Origin: Enterobacter sp. kpr-6
GTDB taxonomy: Bacteria; Pseudomonadota; Gammaproteobacteria; Enterobacterales; Enterobacteriaceae
Reading direction: 5' to 3'
Length of the DNA: 64,000 nucleotides
Assembly: GCF_900116015.1 (NCBI RefSeq)
Contig: NZ_FOYH01000006.1
Location: 186,001 to 250,000 of the forward strand
The notes under the pieces were generated by a model. The model made no database searches. It was not told where the DNA came from and saw only the letters and a program-made list of their open reading frames with translations. The translations under genes were made by a program, and so were the position numbers. Below, in pieces: positions 43,280 through 53,233 of the stretch (its first letter is position 1; the number at the start of each line of letters is the position of its first letter).

Positions 43280-45573
43280 AAAAGCTGACAACCCTGGCCA
43301 TTCTGGTCAGCGCGCTGTTTATCACACCGTTGCACGCGCAGGACATTGCGCCGGACGCTATGCTGCCGCTGGATTTACCTGCGCCAGTGGTGGATACCGC
43401 GCCGGTTGCGCCGCCGCCCGCCTTTGTGCCGTCGGTGGTTACCGCCATTACCGTGGCGCAGATGGGCCAGCCGCAGGGCATCGTGCTGAGTGGCGGCCAG
43501 TTGCAGGGGGGCATTAACTTCACCCTGCCGGTCGGCCAGGTCACCACCAACGCGCAGCTTTCGCTGAACCTGAAAGTGTCACCAGCGATGGCGGCGCGCA
43601 ACACCACGATGCAACTGATGCTTAACGGCCAGCCGTTAGGCACCGTGCCGCTGGGCGCGGCTGAATCGGATATCTCGCGCTTTCAGTTAGATATCCCCGC
43701 CGCGCTGATGGTGTCGAGCAACACCATCAGCTTCAAAATCAACGATGGCGACGCCATGATGTGCCAGCGCGATCTGACCGATAAGTATCGCGTCACCATC
43801 CTGCCGGACTCCGCATTTAGTCTCGAAGGGCAGGCGCTGGATATTGGCTCCGATTTAAGCCACTTCCCGCGTCCGTTCTTTGACGATATGCAGATGACGC
43901 CTGCCACCATCACCTTTGCTTTCCCGGCGAAAAGTACGGCGGACACCATCAGCGCGGCCGCGCTGGTGTCGTCGTGGATGGGTATTCAGGCCGACTATCG
44001 CGGCGTGTCGTTTGCGGCGCTGCGCGATCGTCTGCCCGAGCAAAACGGCATTCTGATCGGGCACCCCGGCGAGCAGATCGGCGGGTTAACTCTCCCGAAG
44101 GTGACGCAGCCAACGCTGACTATCATCGATAACCCGGCGAACCCGACCTACAAGCTGCTGCTGGTGGTGGGCAAAGACGAGAATGCGCTACGTGCAGCGG
44201 CCTGGCGTCTGACGCGCGGTAATTTTGCCCTGCAAACGGCAAGCCTGCCGGTGGACGCGGAGACGATCCCGCAGAGCAAGCCGTACGACGCGCCGCGCTG
44301 GATCCAGACCGATCGCCCGGTGAAACTTTCTGAGTTGATCCGTAAAGATCAGAGCCTGACGGTAAACGGGATCTGGCACGACGCGCTGCGCGTGGCCTTC
44401 CGCGCTGCGCCGGATCTGTTCCTGTGGGATGGCGAAACCATTCCGCTGCGCATCGGCTACCGTTTCCCGTCGGAAAACTGGATCGACGAAAACCGCTCGT
44501 GGCTCAGCATGACCATGAACGACACTTTCCTGCACAACCTGCCGGTCAACAAGCAGGGCGCACTGGAAACGCTGTGGCACAAAATCGGTGGCGATGCCCG
44601 TCAGGAGCAGTTCGATATGCCGCTGGAACCCTACATGATTTACGGGGACAACCAGCTATCGCTCTACTTCAACATCGTGCCGAAAGCGAGCGCGCCGTGT
44701 AGCGTGCTGTTAAACAACAACATCAAAAGCCGTATCGACGATGACTCGTGGATTGATTTAAGCCACACGCGCCACTTTGCGCTGCTGCCGAACCTCTCCT
44801 ATTTCGTCGGCGCGTCGTTCCCGTTCACCCGTCTTGCGGACTACTCGCAAACGACGCTGCTGCTGCCGGAAAAACCGACCGAAACGCAAATCGCCACGAT
44901 GCTGGATATGGCGGCCCGCTCCGGTAATGCGACCGGGACGGCGCTGGCCCACAACCGCGTGGTGCTGGGTATTCCGTCAGCGGGCTCGAACCTCGAACTG
45001 CTGCGCGATCGTGACGTGCTGGCGGTGACCGATCTCAGTCAGCACAGCTTTAACGATGCGCTGATGAAGACGTCGCCGTTTGTCGCCCATAACAATATGC
45101 TCAGCGTGCGCGAGCCGACGCAGTGGGAAAAAATCCAGCGCTGGATGGCCGGAGACTGGAGTGCCGACGGCGTTGATGCTGATCGCTACTTCTCCTCTAA
45201 CGAATCCTGGCGCGGGTTTGTCAGCTTCCGCTCGCCGTGGAGCCCGGAGCGCACCGTGGTGACGGCGATGGGCAGCAACGACGACCAGCTTTCACGATTG
45301 CATGGCGATCTGACCTCCGCGCGAATTAACGCCGGTATCCGCGGCGATGCGGCGATCATCACCAACGAAAACGGCGTGCGCAGCTTCCGCGTCGGGCCAC
45401 AGTATCCGCGCGGTGAAATGCCGACGCATCTGATGATCATCTGGTACGCCAACCAGCACTCCGGCCTGCTCGCCATTCTGGGACTGCTGTTTGCCTGCAT
45501 TCTGGGCCTCGCACTGTATGCCGTGCTGAAAAGACGCGCCCATAAGCGTCTGAATCCTGATGACAATGAGTGA
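43276..45573 (+). CDS. bcsB: Cellulose synthase periplasmic subunit BcsB, type I operon
   Basis: A 765-residue membrane-anchored periplasmic subunit that guides the polymer from BcsA. A signal peptide is cut near LHA-QDIAPD. A Pro-rich linker precedes alternating carbohydrate-binding and flavodoxin-like domains (LNGQPLGTVPL, SDLSHFPRPFFDD, DLSHTRHFALLPNLSYFVGASFPFTRLADYSQT), and one C-terminal transmembrane anchor lies at LLAILGLLFACILGLALYAVL. Coupled to bcsA by ATGA. Confidence 0.95.
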   Translation: MKKLTTLAILVSALFITPLHAQDIAPDAMLPLDLPAPVVDTAPVAPPPAFVPSVVTAITVAQMGQPQGIVLSGGQLQGGINFTLPVGQVTTNAQLSLNLKVSPAMAARNTTMQLMLNGQPLGTVPLGAAESDISRFQLDIPAALMVSSNTISFKINDGDAMMCQRDLTDKYRVTILPDSAFSLEGQALDIGSDLSHFPRPFFDDMQMTPATITFAFPAKSTADTISAAALVSSWMGIQADYRGVSFAALRDRLPEQNGILIGHPGEQIGGLTLPKVTQPTLTIIDNPANPTYKLLLVVGKDENALRAAAWRLTRGNFALQTASLPVDAETIPQSKPYDAPRWIQTDRPVKLSELIRKDQSLTVNGIWHDALRVAFRAAPDLFLWDGETIPLRIGYRFPSENWIDENRSWLSMTMNDTFLHNLPVNKQGALETLWHKIGGDARQEQFDMPLEPYMIYGDNQLSLYFNIVPKASAPCSVLLNNNIKSRIDDDSWIDLSHTRHFALLPNLSYFVGASFPFTRLADYSQTTLLLPEKPTETQIATMLDMAARSGNATGTALAHNRVVLGIPSAGSNLELLRDRDVLAVTDLSQHSFNDALMKTSPFVAHNNMLSVREPTQWEKIQRWMAGDWSADGVDADRYFSSNESWRGFVSFRSPWSPERTVVTAMGSNDDQLSRLHGDLTSARINAGIRGDAAIITNENGVRSFRVGPQYPRGEMPTHLMIIWYANQHSGLLAILGLLFACILGLALYAVLKRRAHKRLNPDDNE

Positions 45574-45589
45574 AAGGGTGACAACAAGA

Positions 45590-48500
45590 ATGACCATAAA
45601 AACGACCCGTAAATTATCCACCCTTTGTCTTTCAGGCGCGCTGGCGCTGGGGACCGCAGGGATGGCGCAGGCCGCGCAAAATGACGCGGTGCTGAAGGCG
45701 TTATTTGACCAGGCGAATTACTGGCACGAAAAGTCCCATGACGACCTGGCAAATGAATCGCTGAAAAAAGTGCTGATGGTGGATGCCAACAACACTCAGG
45801 CGCTGTATCTGATGGCGCTCTGGGCGCAGCAGAACGGTGACCTGAAGGCGGCGGCGCAGTGGCGCACCCGTCTGGCGGCGGTGTCGCCGGACGATGCCGG
45901 GCTACAGGCGCTGGATAACGCCAAACAGCTCGCTCAGGTGCCGCAGGGCCAGTTATCGCTCGCCCGCCAGCAGGCGCGCAGCGGTAACGTACCGGCAGCG
46001 TTGTCCACCTGGCGCAGCATGTTCAGCGGCGATACCCCGCCGCCGAGCCTCGCGCCGGAATACTATCTGACCATGGCCAGCGACAAGGCGATGTACCCGC
46101 AGGCGCTGAGCGAGATCCAGCGCTTTGTCGCGCAGAACCCGCAGAATAATGCCGCCCGCGTGGCGCTCGGCAAAATGCTCACCTGGCGTGAAGAGACGCG
46201 CCGGGAAGGGATCGCGCAACTGGAGCCGATGGCGAGCGGCAACAAAGAGGCCGATGAAGGGCTGCGTCAGGCGCTGCTGTGGCTTGGCCCGCAGCCCGGT
46301 GACGAACAGCTTTACGACAACTACCTGCAACGTCATCCGAAAGACGCCGACATGCAGGCGTACTACCGCAAAAATGTCGGTGGTGCAGCGAAAGGCGAGG
46401 GCTACACCGCGCTTAACAGCGGCGACACCGGCAACGCTAAACGCCAGTTTGAACAGGTGCTGCAAACCAACCCGGAAGACGCCGATGCGCTGGCCGGGCT
46501 GGGTTACATCGCCCAGCGTAACGGTGATTACCAGGCGGCGGCGCAGTACCTGAACCGCGCGGCAAGCCAGGGCGGTGACGCCTCTGCTGAACGTAAAGCG
46601 CAGGCCGACGACGCCGCGTTTTACGGTCAGCTGGCCCAGGCGCAACAGGCGCTGAAAGAGGGCAACGTCAGCCAGGCGCTGGCGCTCTCGGCCCCGCTGG
46701 TGCAGCAAAGCGGCGAGCGGGGGACGGCGGCGAAGCTGTTCCGCGCCGACGTGCTGCGTCATAACAAAGATTTCCCGCAGGCGGAGCAGACGCTGCGCGA
46801 CGTGTTAAGCGATCAGCCGCAAAACGCCGCCGCGCGTGAAAACCTCTACTACGTTCTGCGCGATCAGAACAAAGCCGAAGAAGCGCAAACCGTGCTGCGC
46901 ACGCTGCCCGCCAGCCTTCAGGCGAAGCTGCAGCCGCGCGTGGTCACCGGACTGCCGGGCGATCCGATTCGTCGTCAGGCGCAACAACTGGCGGCGGCGG
47001 GCAACACCCCGCAGGCGATTGCCGTGCTGCGACAGGGCGTGTCGCGCCTGCCGGACGATCCCTGGCTGCGTCTCGATTTAGCGCGTCTGCTGCAAAAAAA
47101 TGGCAACGATATGGAAGCCAGCAACGTCATCGCCCCGGCGTCACGACCGGGCGCGGGCGCAAGCTCGCTGTACGCGGCGGCGCTGTTTGCCAGCGAAAAC
47201 GGCGCATGGCAGCAGTCGCAAACCCTGCTGTCGCGCATTTCTCCCGCCACGCAAAACGGGCAGATGCGCGATCTGGCGAAACGGGTTAATTACAACCTGC
47301 AACTCTCCACCGCCGAGCGCTATCTGGCGCAGGGCAATACCCTGGCGGCTGCCAACACCCTGAAGACCCTCACCGGCGAGCCGCCAAAAAATCCGGCGGA
47401 CGCGGGCAAGCTGGCAAAACTGCTGGCGGCGAGCGGCGACATGACCAGCGCGGTAGCACTGGTGCGTGAAAGTATGGGTGCAGGCGTGCAGGGTAACGCG
47501 GGCGACTATGCCGATCAGGTGACGGTGCTGAATAAAGCCGGGCTGAACGCGGAAGCGCAAACCTTCCTGTCGAACCCGGAGCTTCAGGCGCGCAGCACGC
47601 CCACGCAACTGGCAGGCATGCGCAATGGTTACGTGATCAACGAAGCCGACCGCCTGCGCGAGCAGGGTAACTACGCGGCGGCCTACGACAAACTGATCCG
47701 TGCGCTGCAAAGCGATCCGCAAAACACCGACCTGATGTTCGCCATGGGGCGTCTCTATCAGACCGGCAAAATGAACAAAGAAGCGGGCGTGGTGTATGAC
47801 TACCTGATGACCCGCGACAACGATAATCAGGATGCGCGCGTCGGGGCGATTGACGTGGCGCTCGCTGAGAATAACGTCGATAAAGCCCAGTCGCTGGCCA
47901 GCGGTTTACGGGCGGATAACTCGGCGGATCGTTACCTCCTGCTGGCGCGTCTGGAAGAGGCGAAAGGTAATCACCAGCAGGCGATGACCTATCTGCGCAG
48001 CGCGCGCGGCAAGCTGGTGGGACTGGAATCCACCAACAGTGCCGCCACGCCGACCATCGGCGGTGTGCTGGTGGCGGACAATCCGTTTATACGCACCAGC
48101 AAAACAACGCAGCTTGCCTCCACTTCTGCTTACGGCGATACGCTGCCGTGGCAGGTGGCGCAGGTCGCTCGCGAACCGGGCAGTACGCTGCCGGGCACCA
48201 CGCGCACCGATCTGCCGATGGAAACCACCCAGGCGCGCGCCCTGCGTCAGGTGGATGAAATGATGCAGGATCTGGAGCAGAAAACCGGCATGTGGTTGCA
48301 GGGCGGGGTGGAAGTGCGCGGGCGCGATGGCGAATCCGGCACCAGTAAGCTGACCGAAGCCAAAGCGCCGCTCACCTGGTCCAGTTCGCCGTTTGGCGAG
48401 TCGCGGTTTGAATTCACCGCCACGCCGGTCACCCTGAGCGCGGGCAGTGCGTCCGGCGATACCTGGCGTCGCTACGGTACTAACCCGATTGATAACGCGA

Positions 48501-49573
48501 TCAGCAACATTGCCTCGTCGATTGAAAATACCGTTAACTCCAGCGATCCGACGGCGGCTGACTTTACCGATTTGCAGGGCTACAACGCCAAAAACCTCTC
48601 CCCGCTGACCGACATCGGGCAGGCGAACCTCAGCCGACTGTATGAATCAGGCGACCTGAAAGCGTTGGGCGTGTCGAACTTTAAATCAAGCCTCGACAAT
48701 AAAATCAGCTCGTCCACCGAATCGCAAAAAGCGAACGGTGTGGAACTGGCGATGGCGTTAAGCGGCGAGAGCTACAGGCTTGATATCGGTACCACGCCGC
48801 TGGGCGAGGATTTGAGTACGCTGGTGGGCGGGGTGCAATGGTCACCGAAACTGACCGATTATCTGAGGCTGATCCTCAAAGGCGAGCGCCGCGCCGTTAC
48901 CGACAGCCTGCTCTCCTACGTGGGCATGAAGGATGCGTACTCCGGTAAGACCTGGGGACGCGTCACGAAAAACGGCGGCAGCGCGCAGATCGGCTACGAC
49001 GATGGCGATGCGGGCTTCTACGTGGGCGGCGGTGGCTACAGCTACCTCGGTGAAAATGTCGCCAGCAACACCAGCATCAATGCCAGCGCCGGGGTCTATC
49101 TGCGTCCGTTCCACGACGAATACCGTCAGTTGCAGACCGGGCTTAACATGAGCTGGATGGATTTCTCGAAAAACCTCAGTTACTACACCTACGGCCAGGG
49201 CGGTTATTTCAGCCCGCAGAACTACGTCAGCGTGTCGTTGCCGGTGGATTTAACCCAGAAAATCGACAACTGGAAGTTAAGCCTCGGCGGGTCGGTGGGC
49301 TACCAGTCTTACACCCAGGATAGTAGCGACTACTTCCCGACCGACAGAGGCGCGCAGGACATGCTTCATGAACTGCATGAACTGGGCTATGCCCGCGAGT
49401 ACCGCTACAAAGGCGGTTCTGAAAGCGGCGTCGGCTATACCATGCGCGCGGGCGTTGACTACGACGTCAATAAAAACATGACGATAGGTGGAAAAGTGGG
49501 TTACGACACCTTCGGCAACTATAACGAAAGCACCGCCGGACTCTATTTCCGCTATATGTTGGGAGAAAAATAA
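45590..49573 (+). CDS. bcsC: Cellulose export protein BcsC, type I operon
   Basis: A 1327-residue periplasmic TPR superhelix plus outer-membrane porin. A signal peptide ends near GMAQA-AQND. About nineteen TPR-like repeats run to residue 850 (for example ALYLMALWAQQNGDLKAAAQW, ADALAGLGYIAQRNGDYQAAAQYL, DLMFAMGRLYQTGKMNKEAGVVY). The C-terminal barrel domain includes DIGTTPLGEDLSTLVGG and ends ESTAGLYFRYMLGEK. The start at 45590 (MTIKTTRK) lies 16 bases behind the bcsB stop with AAAGGGTG upstream; an ATG at 45560 overlaps bcsB and would spoil the signal peptide. Confidence 0.94.
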   Translation: MTIKTTRKLSTLCLSGALALGTAGMAQAAQNDAVLKALFDQANYWHEKSHDDLANESLKKVLMVDANNTQALYLMALWAQQNGDLKAAAQWRTRLAAVSPDDAGLQALDNAKQLAQVPQGQLSLARQQARSGNVPAALSTWRSMFSGDTPPPSLAPEYYLTMASDKAMYPQALSEIQRFVAQNPQNNAARVALGKMLTWREETRREGIAQLEPMASGNKEADEGLRQALLWLGPQPGDEQLYDNYLQRHPKDADMQAYYRKNVGGAAKGEGYTALNSGDTGNAKRQFEQVLQTNPEDADALAGLGYIAQRNGDYQAAAQYLNRAASQGGDASAERKAQADDAAFYGQLAQAQQALKEGNVSQALALSAPLVQQSGERGTAAKLFRADVLRHNKDFPQAEQTLRDVLSDQPQNAAARENLYYVLRDQNKAEEAQTVLRTLPASLQAKLQPRVVTGLPGDPIRRQAQQLAAAGNTPQAIAVLRQGVSRLPDDPWLRLDLARLLQKNGNDMEASNVIAPASRPGAGASSLYAAALFASENGAWQQSQTLLSRISPATQNGQMRDLAKRVNYNLQLSTAERYLAQGNTLAAANTLKTLTGEPPKNPADAGKLAKLLAASGDMTSAVALVRESMGAGVQGNAGDYADQVTVLNKAGLNAEAQTFLSNPELQARSTPTQLAGMRNGYVINEADRLREQGNYAAAYDKLIRALQSDPQNTDLMFAMGRLYQTGKMNKEAGVVYDYLMTRDNDNQDARVGAIDVALAENNVDKAQSLASGLRADNSADRYLLLARLEEAKGNHQQAMTYLRSARGKLVGLESTNSAATPTIGGVLVADNPFIRTSKTTQLASTSAYGDTLPWQVAQVAREPGSTLPGTTRTDLPMETTQARALRQVDEMMQDLEQKTGMWLQGGVEVRGRDGESGTSKLTEAKAPLTWSSSPFGESRFEFTATPVTLSAGSASGDTWRRYGTNPIDNAISNIASSIENTVNSSDPTAADFTDLQGYNAKNLSPLTDIGQANLSRLYESGDLKALGVSNFKSSLDNKISSSTESQKANGVELAMALSGESYRLDIGTTPLGEDLSTLVGGVQWSPKLTDYLRLILKGERRAVTDSLLSYVGMKDAYSGKTWGRVTKNGGSAQIGYDDGDAGFYVGGGGYSYLGENVASNTSINASAGVYLRPFHDEYRQLQTGLNMSWMDFSKNLSYYTYGQGGYFSPQNYVSVSLPVDLTQKIDNWKLSLGGSVGYQSYTQDSSDYFPTDRGAQDMLHELHELGYAREYRYKGGSESGVGYTMRAGVDYDVNKNMTIGGKVGYDTFGNYNESTAGLYFRYMLGEK

Positions 49574-49576
49574 ATC

Positions 49577-50056
49577 ATGACACCAGACAGCCAAAATTCC
49601 ACGCTGAATGCGTATTTTCAGCAGCAGCAAACGCCGCCGGGCTGGTTCGATCTCCTGACCACCATGGTGGACGGTATGGTGCGCAATGTGGGCCAGGTTG
49701 AAAGTCAGCCGTTCCTGCGCCAGATGGGGGAAGCGCTGGCGCAACAGTACCCGCTGCCGCCGTCAGAAACGGTGGGGGAACTGGAAGCGAATATCAATGC
49801 GCAACTCGGGCAGTTCAACTGGGGATTTATCGATCTGGACGCCAGCGAAACGGGATTATCCCTTCGCCATCAGGCATTGCCGGTCAGCCGCGATGACGAG
49901 CAGCAAACCCGCTGGTGTCATGCGTTTTGTGCAATACTTGAGGGTCTTTACGCTGGCTGGCTGCAAGGTCAGGGCGGCGAAGCGCACGTCGTATTACAAC
50001 GTGAACGCCTGTTTTCGCTGACAGACGTTCAGTTCCGCTACCACAATCCACAATGA
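49577..50056 (+). CDS. bcsD: Cellulose crystallisation scaffold BcsD
   Basis: A 159-residue protein of the BcsD (AxCeSD) family. In Komagataeibacter it forms octameric rings that help bundle glucan chains into crystalline fibrils. It contains PPGWFDLLTTMVDGMV, LRQMGEALAQQYPLPP, the FNWGFIDLDAS segment and the C-terminal barrel-like LVTDVQF-type strand. Its presence marks the operon as type I-like. It starts 3 bases after bcsC and overlaps bcsZ by 4 (ATGA). Confidence 0.9.
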   Translation: MTPDSQNSTLNAYFQQQQTPPGWFDLLTTMVDGMVRNVGQVESQPFLRQMGEALAQQYPLPPSETVGELEANINAQLGQFNWGFIDLDASETGLSLRHQALPVSRDDEQQTRWCHAFCAILEGLYAGWLQGQGGEAHVVLQRERLFSLTDVQFRYHNPQ

Positions 50057-51060
50057 GTCGAACTATGGTTAAGCGCGTATTTGCCGCAATCGTCATGATG
50101 GTGAGTGTTTTATCTGCGTCTTTCGCCCACGCGAGTACCGCGTGGGAGATCTATAAATCCCGCTTTTTGATGCCGGATGGTCGCATCGTCGATACCGGCA
50201 ATAACAATGTTTCGCATACCGAGGGCCAGGGCTACGCCATGCTGATGGCGGTTGCCAGTAACGATCGGGAAAGTTTCGATAAAATCTGGGGCTGGACGGA
50301 TAAGACCCTGAAGGATCAGAAAACCGGGCTTTATTTCTGGCGCTATAACCCGGTGCTGCCTGACCCGATCGCGGACAAAAATAACGCCTCTGACGGCGAC
50401 GCGCTGATTGCCTGGGCGCTGCTGAAAGCCGATGCCCGCTGGCACGATGCGCGCTACAGCCGCGCGTCCGATGCCATCACCCAGGCGCTGCTTGCGCGCA
50501 CGGTAATTAATTTTGCCGGCTACCGCGTGATGCTGCCGGGCGCGAAGGGGTTTAACCTCAACAGCTATGTGAATCTGAACCCGTCCTATTTCATCTTTCC
50601 GGCGTGGCAGGATTTCGCCGAGCGCAGCCATCTGGTGGCCTGGCGTGAGCTGATCCGCGATGCCAACACGCTGACCGGGAAAATGGGCTGGGGCAAGGCG
50701 AATCTGCCGGCCGACTGGGTGGCGTTAAGCGCCGATGGCAAGATGCAGCCCGCGAAAGAGTGGCCTCCGCGCGTGAGCTACGATGCGATCCGCATTCCGC
50801 TGTACATCGCCTGGGAGGACCCGAACAGCCCGCTGCTGACGCCGTGGCGCACCTGGTGGCAGACGTTCAGCCGCGACCGCACGCCTGCGTGGGTGAACCT
50901 CACGACGAATGAAAACGCGCCGTATAACATGAACGAAGGGTTGCTGGCGGTAAGGGATTTGACGCTGGGCGTGAAGCACGGCGAACCGCAGATTACGGCG
51001 CAGGATGATTATTATTCGGCGAGTCTGAAGATGCTGGTGTGGCTGGCGGAGCAGGGTTAA
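50053..51060 (+). CDS. bcsZ: Periplasmic endo-beta-1,4-glucanase BcsZ, type I operon
   Basis: A 335-residue GH8 endoglucanase that trims cellulose in the periplasm. A signal peptide ends near SFAHA-STAW. The acid residue is Glu57 in SHTEGQGYAM, ASDGDALIAW has the conserved Asp114/Asp116, and the base is the Asp of VSYDAIRIPLY. The order bcsD-bcsZ at the operon end differs from the type II locus, where bcsZ lies between bcsB and bcsC. It is convergent with bcsG across a 303-base repeat block. Confidence 0.94.
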   Translation: MSRTMVKRVFAAIVMMVSVLSASFAHASTAWEIYKSRFLMPDGRIVDTGNNNVSHTEGQGYAMLMAVASNDRESFDKIWGWTDKTLKDQKTGLYFWRYNPVLPDPIADKNNASDGDALIAWALLKADARWHDARYSRASDAITQALLARTVINFAGYRVMLPGAKGFNLNSYVNLNPSYFIFPAWQDFAERSHLVAWRELIRDANTLTGKMGWGKANLPADWVALSADGKMQPAKEWPPRVSYDAIRIPLYIAWEDPNSPLLTPWRTWWQTFSRDRTPAWVNLTTNENAPYNMNEGLLAVRDLTLGVKHGEPQITAQDDYYSASLKMLVWLAEQG

Positions 51061-51073
51061 GAGGCTTTTTTCA

Positions 51074-51349
51074 CCCTCACCCCGACCCTCTCCCTGAGGG
51101 AGAGGGAGAACACCGGACCCTCACCCCGACCCTCTCCCTGAGGGAGAGGGGGAACACCGGACCCTCACCCCGACCCTCTCCCTGAGGGAGAGGGGGGAAC
51201 ACCGGACCCTCACCCCGACCCTCTCCCTGGGGGAGAGGGGGGAACACCGGACCCTCACCCTAACCCTCTCCCTGAGGGAGAGGGGACAAATCGAGCGCGG
51301 ACTTGCCCTTCTCCCTCTCCCTAAGGGAGAGGGCCGGGGTGAGGGTGAC
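51074..51349. repeat. Tandem palindromic repeat array between the two cellulose loci
   Basis: Five units start at 51074, 51118, 51162, 51207 and 51252, that is, 44, 44, 45 and 45 bases apart. Each has CCCTCACCCCGACC, the CCCTCTCCCT/AGGGAGAGGG palindrome and, in the first four, a GAACACCGGA linker. The last unit diverges (ACAAATCGAGCGCGGAC linker) and is closed by an inverted copy ending GGGTGAGGGT. Nearly identical linkers indicate recent tandem expansion. The array fills the whole gap between the convergent bcsZ and bcsG and presumably provides bidirectional termination or mRNA-end protection. Confidence 0.88.
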
Positions 51350-51363
51350 CTGCCCCCTCAAAA

Positions 51364-53043
51364 TCACTGCGGATACGGCACCCAGTCCCCGCCATTCAAC
51401 CGCACATACGGTTTATCCTGGTACTGAATCACCACCGCGTTAGCGTTCTCCGACACCGCGCCAGTCTGCGGCAGGCTGCTGGTCAGCTGATCCCAGTTCA
51501 CGCTGTCTTCCACAAACAACTTCCCGTCCACCGCGCGTGCCACCAGTTCTGACACCGCCAGATAGCTGCTGGGCTGATCGATAATAATCGGTGCGCCCTG
51601 ATGCGGGGTCTTCATGCCGAAGAATTTAATCCCTGCCGGAACGTTGGTGATCGACGGGCTTGGGATATCGCGCAGGCCGGAGACCTGCATTTTATCGCCC
51701 TGCAATGCGCCGCCGTGTTCCGGCACCATCACCACCATCACCTTACGCCCCGATTTTTCCAGTTGGGTAAAGAAGGCGTCCAGTTCATCAAACAGCTTCT
51801 GGGCGCGCACTTTGTAATCCGCCGTTTTGCTCACGCCTGGGAAGTGGTTACCGTCGTGCAGAGGCAGCAGGTTAAAGAAGGTGGCGGTGCGCTGGTTGTT
51901 TTTACCTTCTTCCGACTCCATCCAGCGGTTCAGCACCGCGGTGTCGTCGTAAACCGGGGAACCATCAAAGGAGAGCAGCGCGGTTGGCAGTCCGGCCTGA
52001 TTCATCAGCGGTGCCTGCATCCCGCCGTTTTCGCGCACTTCTTTCAGGAAGCCGCCGAAGACGCCGTTATGGTCGAGCATAAATTGCTGCGAGAAACCGA
52101 GCTTCGCCAGGTTATCGAACAGGTAGCACTGGTTGCCCGCCTGTTGATAGAGATTTTTATGCGATGGCTGACCGCAGCTTGCGCGCAGCAGGCGGATCGC
52201 TGCCGGGCCGCTGTAGGAGGTCGCGGAGTTGAATTTTTTAAACTGAATATCAAAGTGTGACCACAGCGGGTGCGACATCAGCCCGGCGGCGTCTACGTCA
52301 GCCCATGAGAGGGAGCAGATGTTGACCACCAGCAATTCAAACGGCTGCGAGTCGGCGGGTAGCGCATCCGGGAAACGCGTCTGGCGCTTGTCTTCCGCCG
52401 CGTAAAAACTCGACAGCCAGGCATCAAGATTAGCGGTGGTCGGCGGCGCAGTTTGTGCAGGGATGTCGCCTACCACCGGTTTGTCCGCGGCCGTCGCTAC
52501 GGTCGCTGCCGCGTTGCCGCCAGTCGTGGTCACGGTCGAGGTGGGCTGTCCGGCAGGCCAGAGCGAGAAAGAAGGGCCGGTCAGGGTGATGACGTTCAGC
52601 CAGATCATGATGGCGACCACGAACACCGTTACGCGGATCCACTGCGACAAAAACATCCACGCCACCAGCAGGACGAAAATCGCGCCAATCATCTGCCAGT
52701 TAATAAAACGTGTAACCAGATCCAATAAATAATCGGCGCTGAATCCGGCGACCTGCGATCCCTGACTCAGCATACTTTGCGGGCCGGGCAGCCAGGTGTC
52801 ATGCCAGAAGAGGGCAAAGCCCACCGGGATGGCAATCCAGTGGCGCAAACGGTGCAGGCTTAATTTCGGCAGCGGCATCAGCAAAAAGGCCATAAACACC
52901 AGGTTTTGCAGCGCATGGAAATTGAGATAGCCCGCCCACAGCAAACCGAACTTCACTAAGAAATAGAAGTTCCAGCCAGAAAGCCCACGCCAGTACTGCC
53001 AGAGCGGAGAGGGCGCAGAAGTGGTAAACGTTTGATTAGTCAT
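51364..53043 (-). CDS. bcsG: Cellulose phosphoethanolamine transferase BcsG
   Basis: A 559-residue inner-membrane protein that transfers phosphoethanolamine from phosphatidylethanolamine to cellulose. Four to five N-terminal transmembrane segments (about 25-160) and a Pro/Thr linker precede a zinc-dependent alkaline-phosphatase-fold domain. Ser278, the nucleophile in the E. coli enzyme, is conserved at the same number in [22 protein letters not shown] supplies metal ligands. The start at 53043 (MTNQTF) overlaps bcsF by 8 bases. Confidence 0.95.
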   Translation of the reverse strand: MTNQTFTTSAPSPLWQYWRGLSGWNFYFLVKFGLLWAGYLNFHALQNLVFMAFLLMPLPKLSLHRLRHWIAIPVGFALFWHDTWLPGPQSMLSQGSQVAGFSADYLLDLVTRFINWQMIGAIFVLLVAWMFLSQWIRVTVFVVAIMIWLNVITLTGPSFSLWPAGQPTSTVTTTGGNAAATVATAADKPVVGDIPAQTAPPTTANLDAWLSSFYAAEDKRQTRFPDALPADSQPFELLVVNICSLSWADVDAAGLMSHPLWSHFDIQFKKFNSATSYSGPAAIRLLRASCGQPSHKNLYQQAGNQCYLFDNLAKLGFSQQFMLDHNGVFGGFLKEVRENGGMQAPLMNQAGLPTALLSFDGSPVYDDTAVLNRWMESEEGKNNQRTATFFNLLPLHDGNHFPGVSKTADYKVRAQKLFDELDAFFTQLEKSGRKVMVVMVPEHGGALQGDKMQVSGLRDIPSPSITNVPAGIKFFGMKTPHQGAPIIIDQPSSYLAVSELVARAVDGKLFVEDSVNWDQLTSSLPQTGAVSENANAVVIQYQDKPYVRLNGGDWVPYPQ

Positions 53044-53233
53044 TTTTTCGGTCTGCCTTGACGATCGTGGCCCGGCGCAATGTGCCGACGGGTTTAACGT
53101 AGCGCGGTTTAACAAACATCAGCCGCAAAACGGTTCTGATGCGACGCCAGGAATGGCGCGTGGCGTAACCCAGCGGGAAAAATATCAGCGCACAAAGCAC
53201 TATCAGTTGGATGATATCGCCGATCGTCATCAT
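53036..53233 (-). CDS. bcsF: Small membrane protein BcsF
   Basis: A 65-residue single-pass inner-membrane protein (helix about residues 6-24, [19 protein letters not shown]) with a basic cytoplasmic tail containing [13 protein letters not shown]. In E. coli BcsF links BcsE and BcsG into the synthase complex. It overlaps bcsE by 4 bases and bcsG by 8, so the three are translationally coupled. Confidence 0.93.
   Translation of the reverse strand: MMTIGDIIQLIVLCALIFFPLGYATRHSWRRIRTVLRLMFVKPRYVKPVGTLRRATIVKADRKND

Noticed and set aside
51074-51300. Possible CRISPR array (regular 44-45 base repeats)
   Set aside because: There are no unique spacers: the whole unit including the linker is repeated, the units contain a long palindrome, and no cas gene is nearby.
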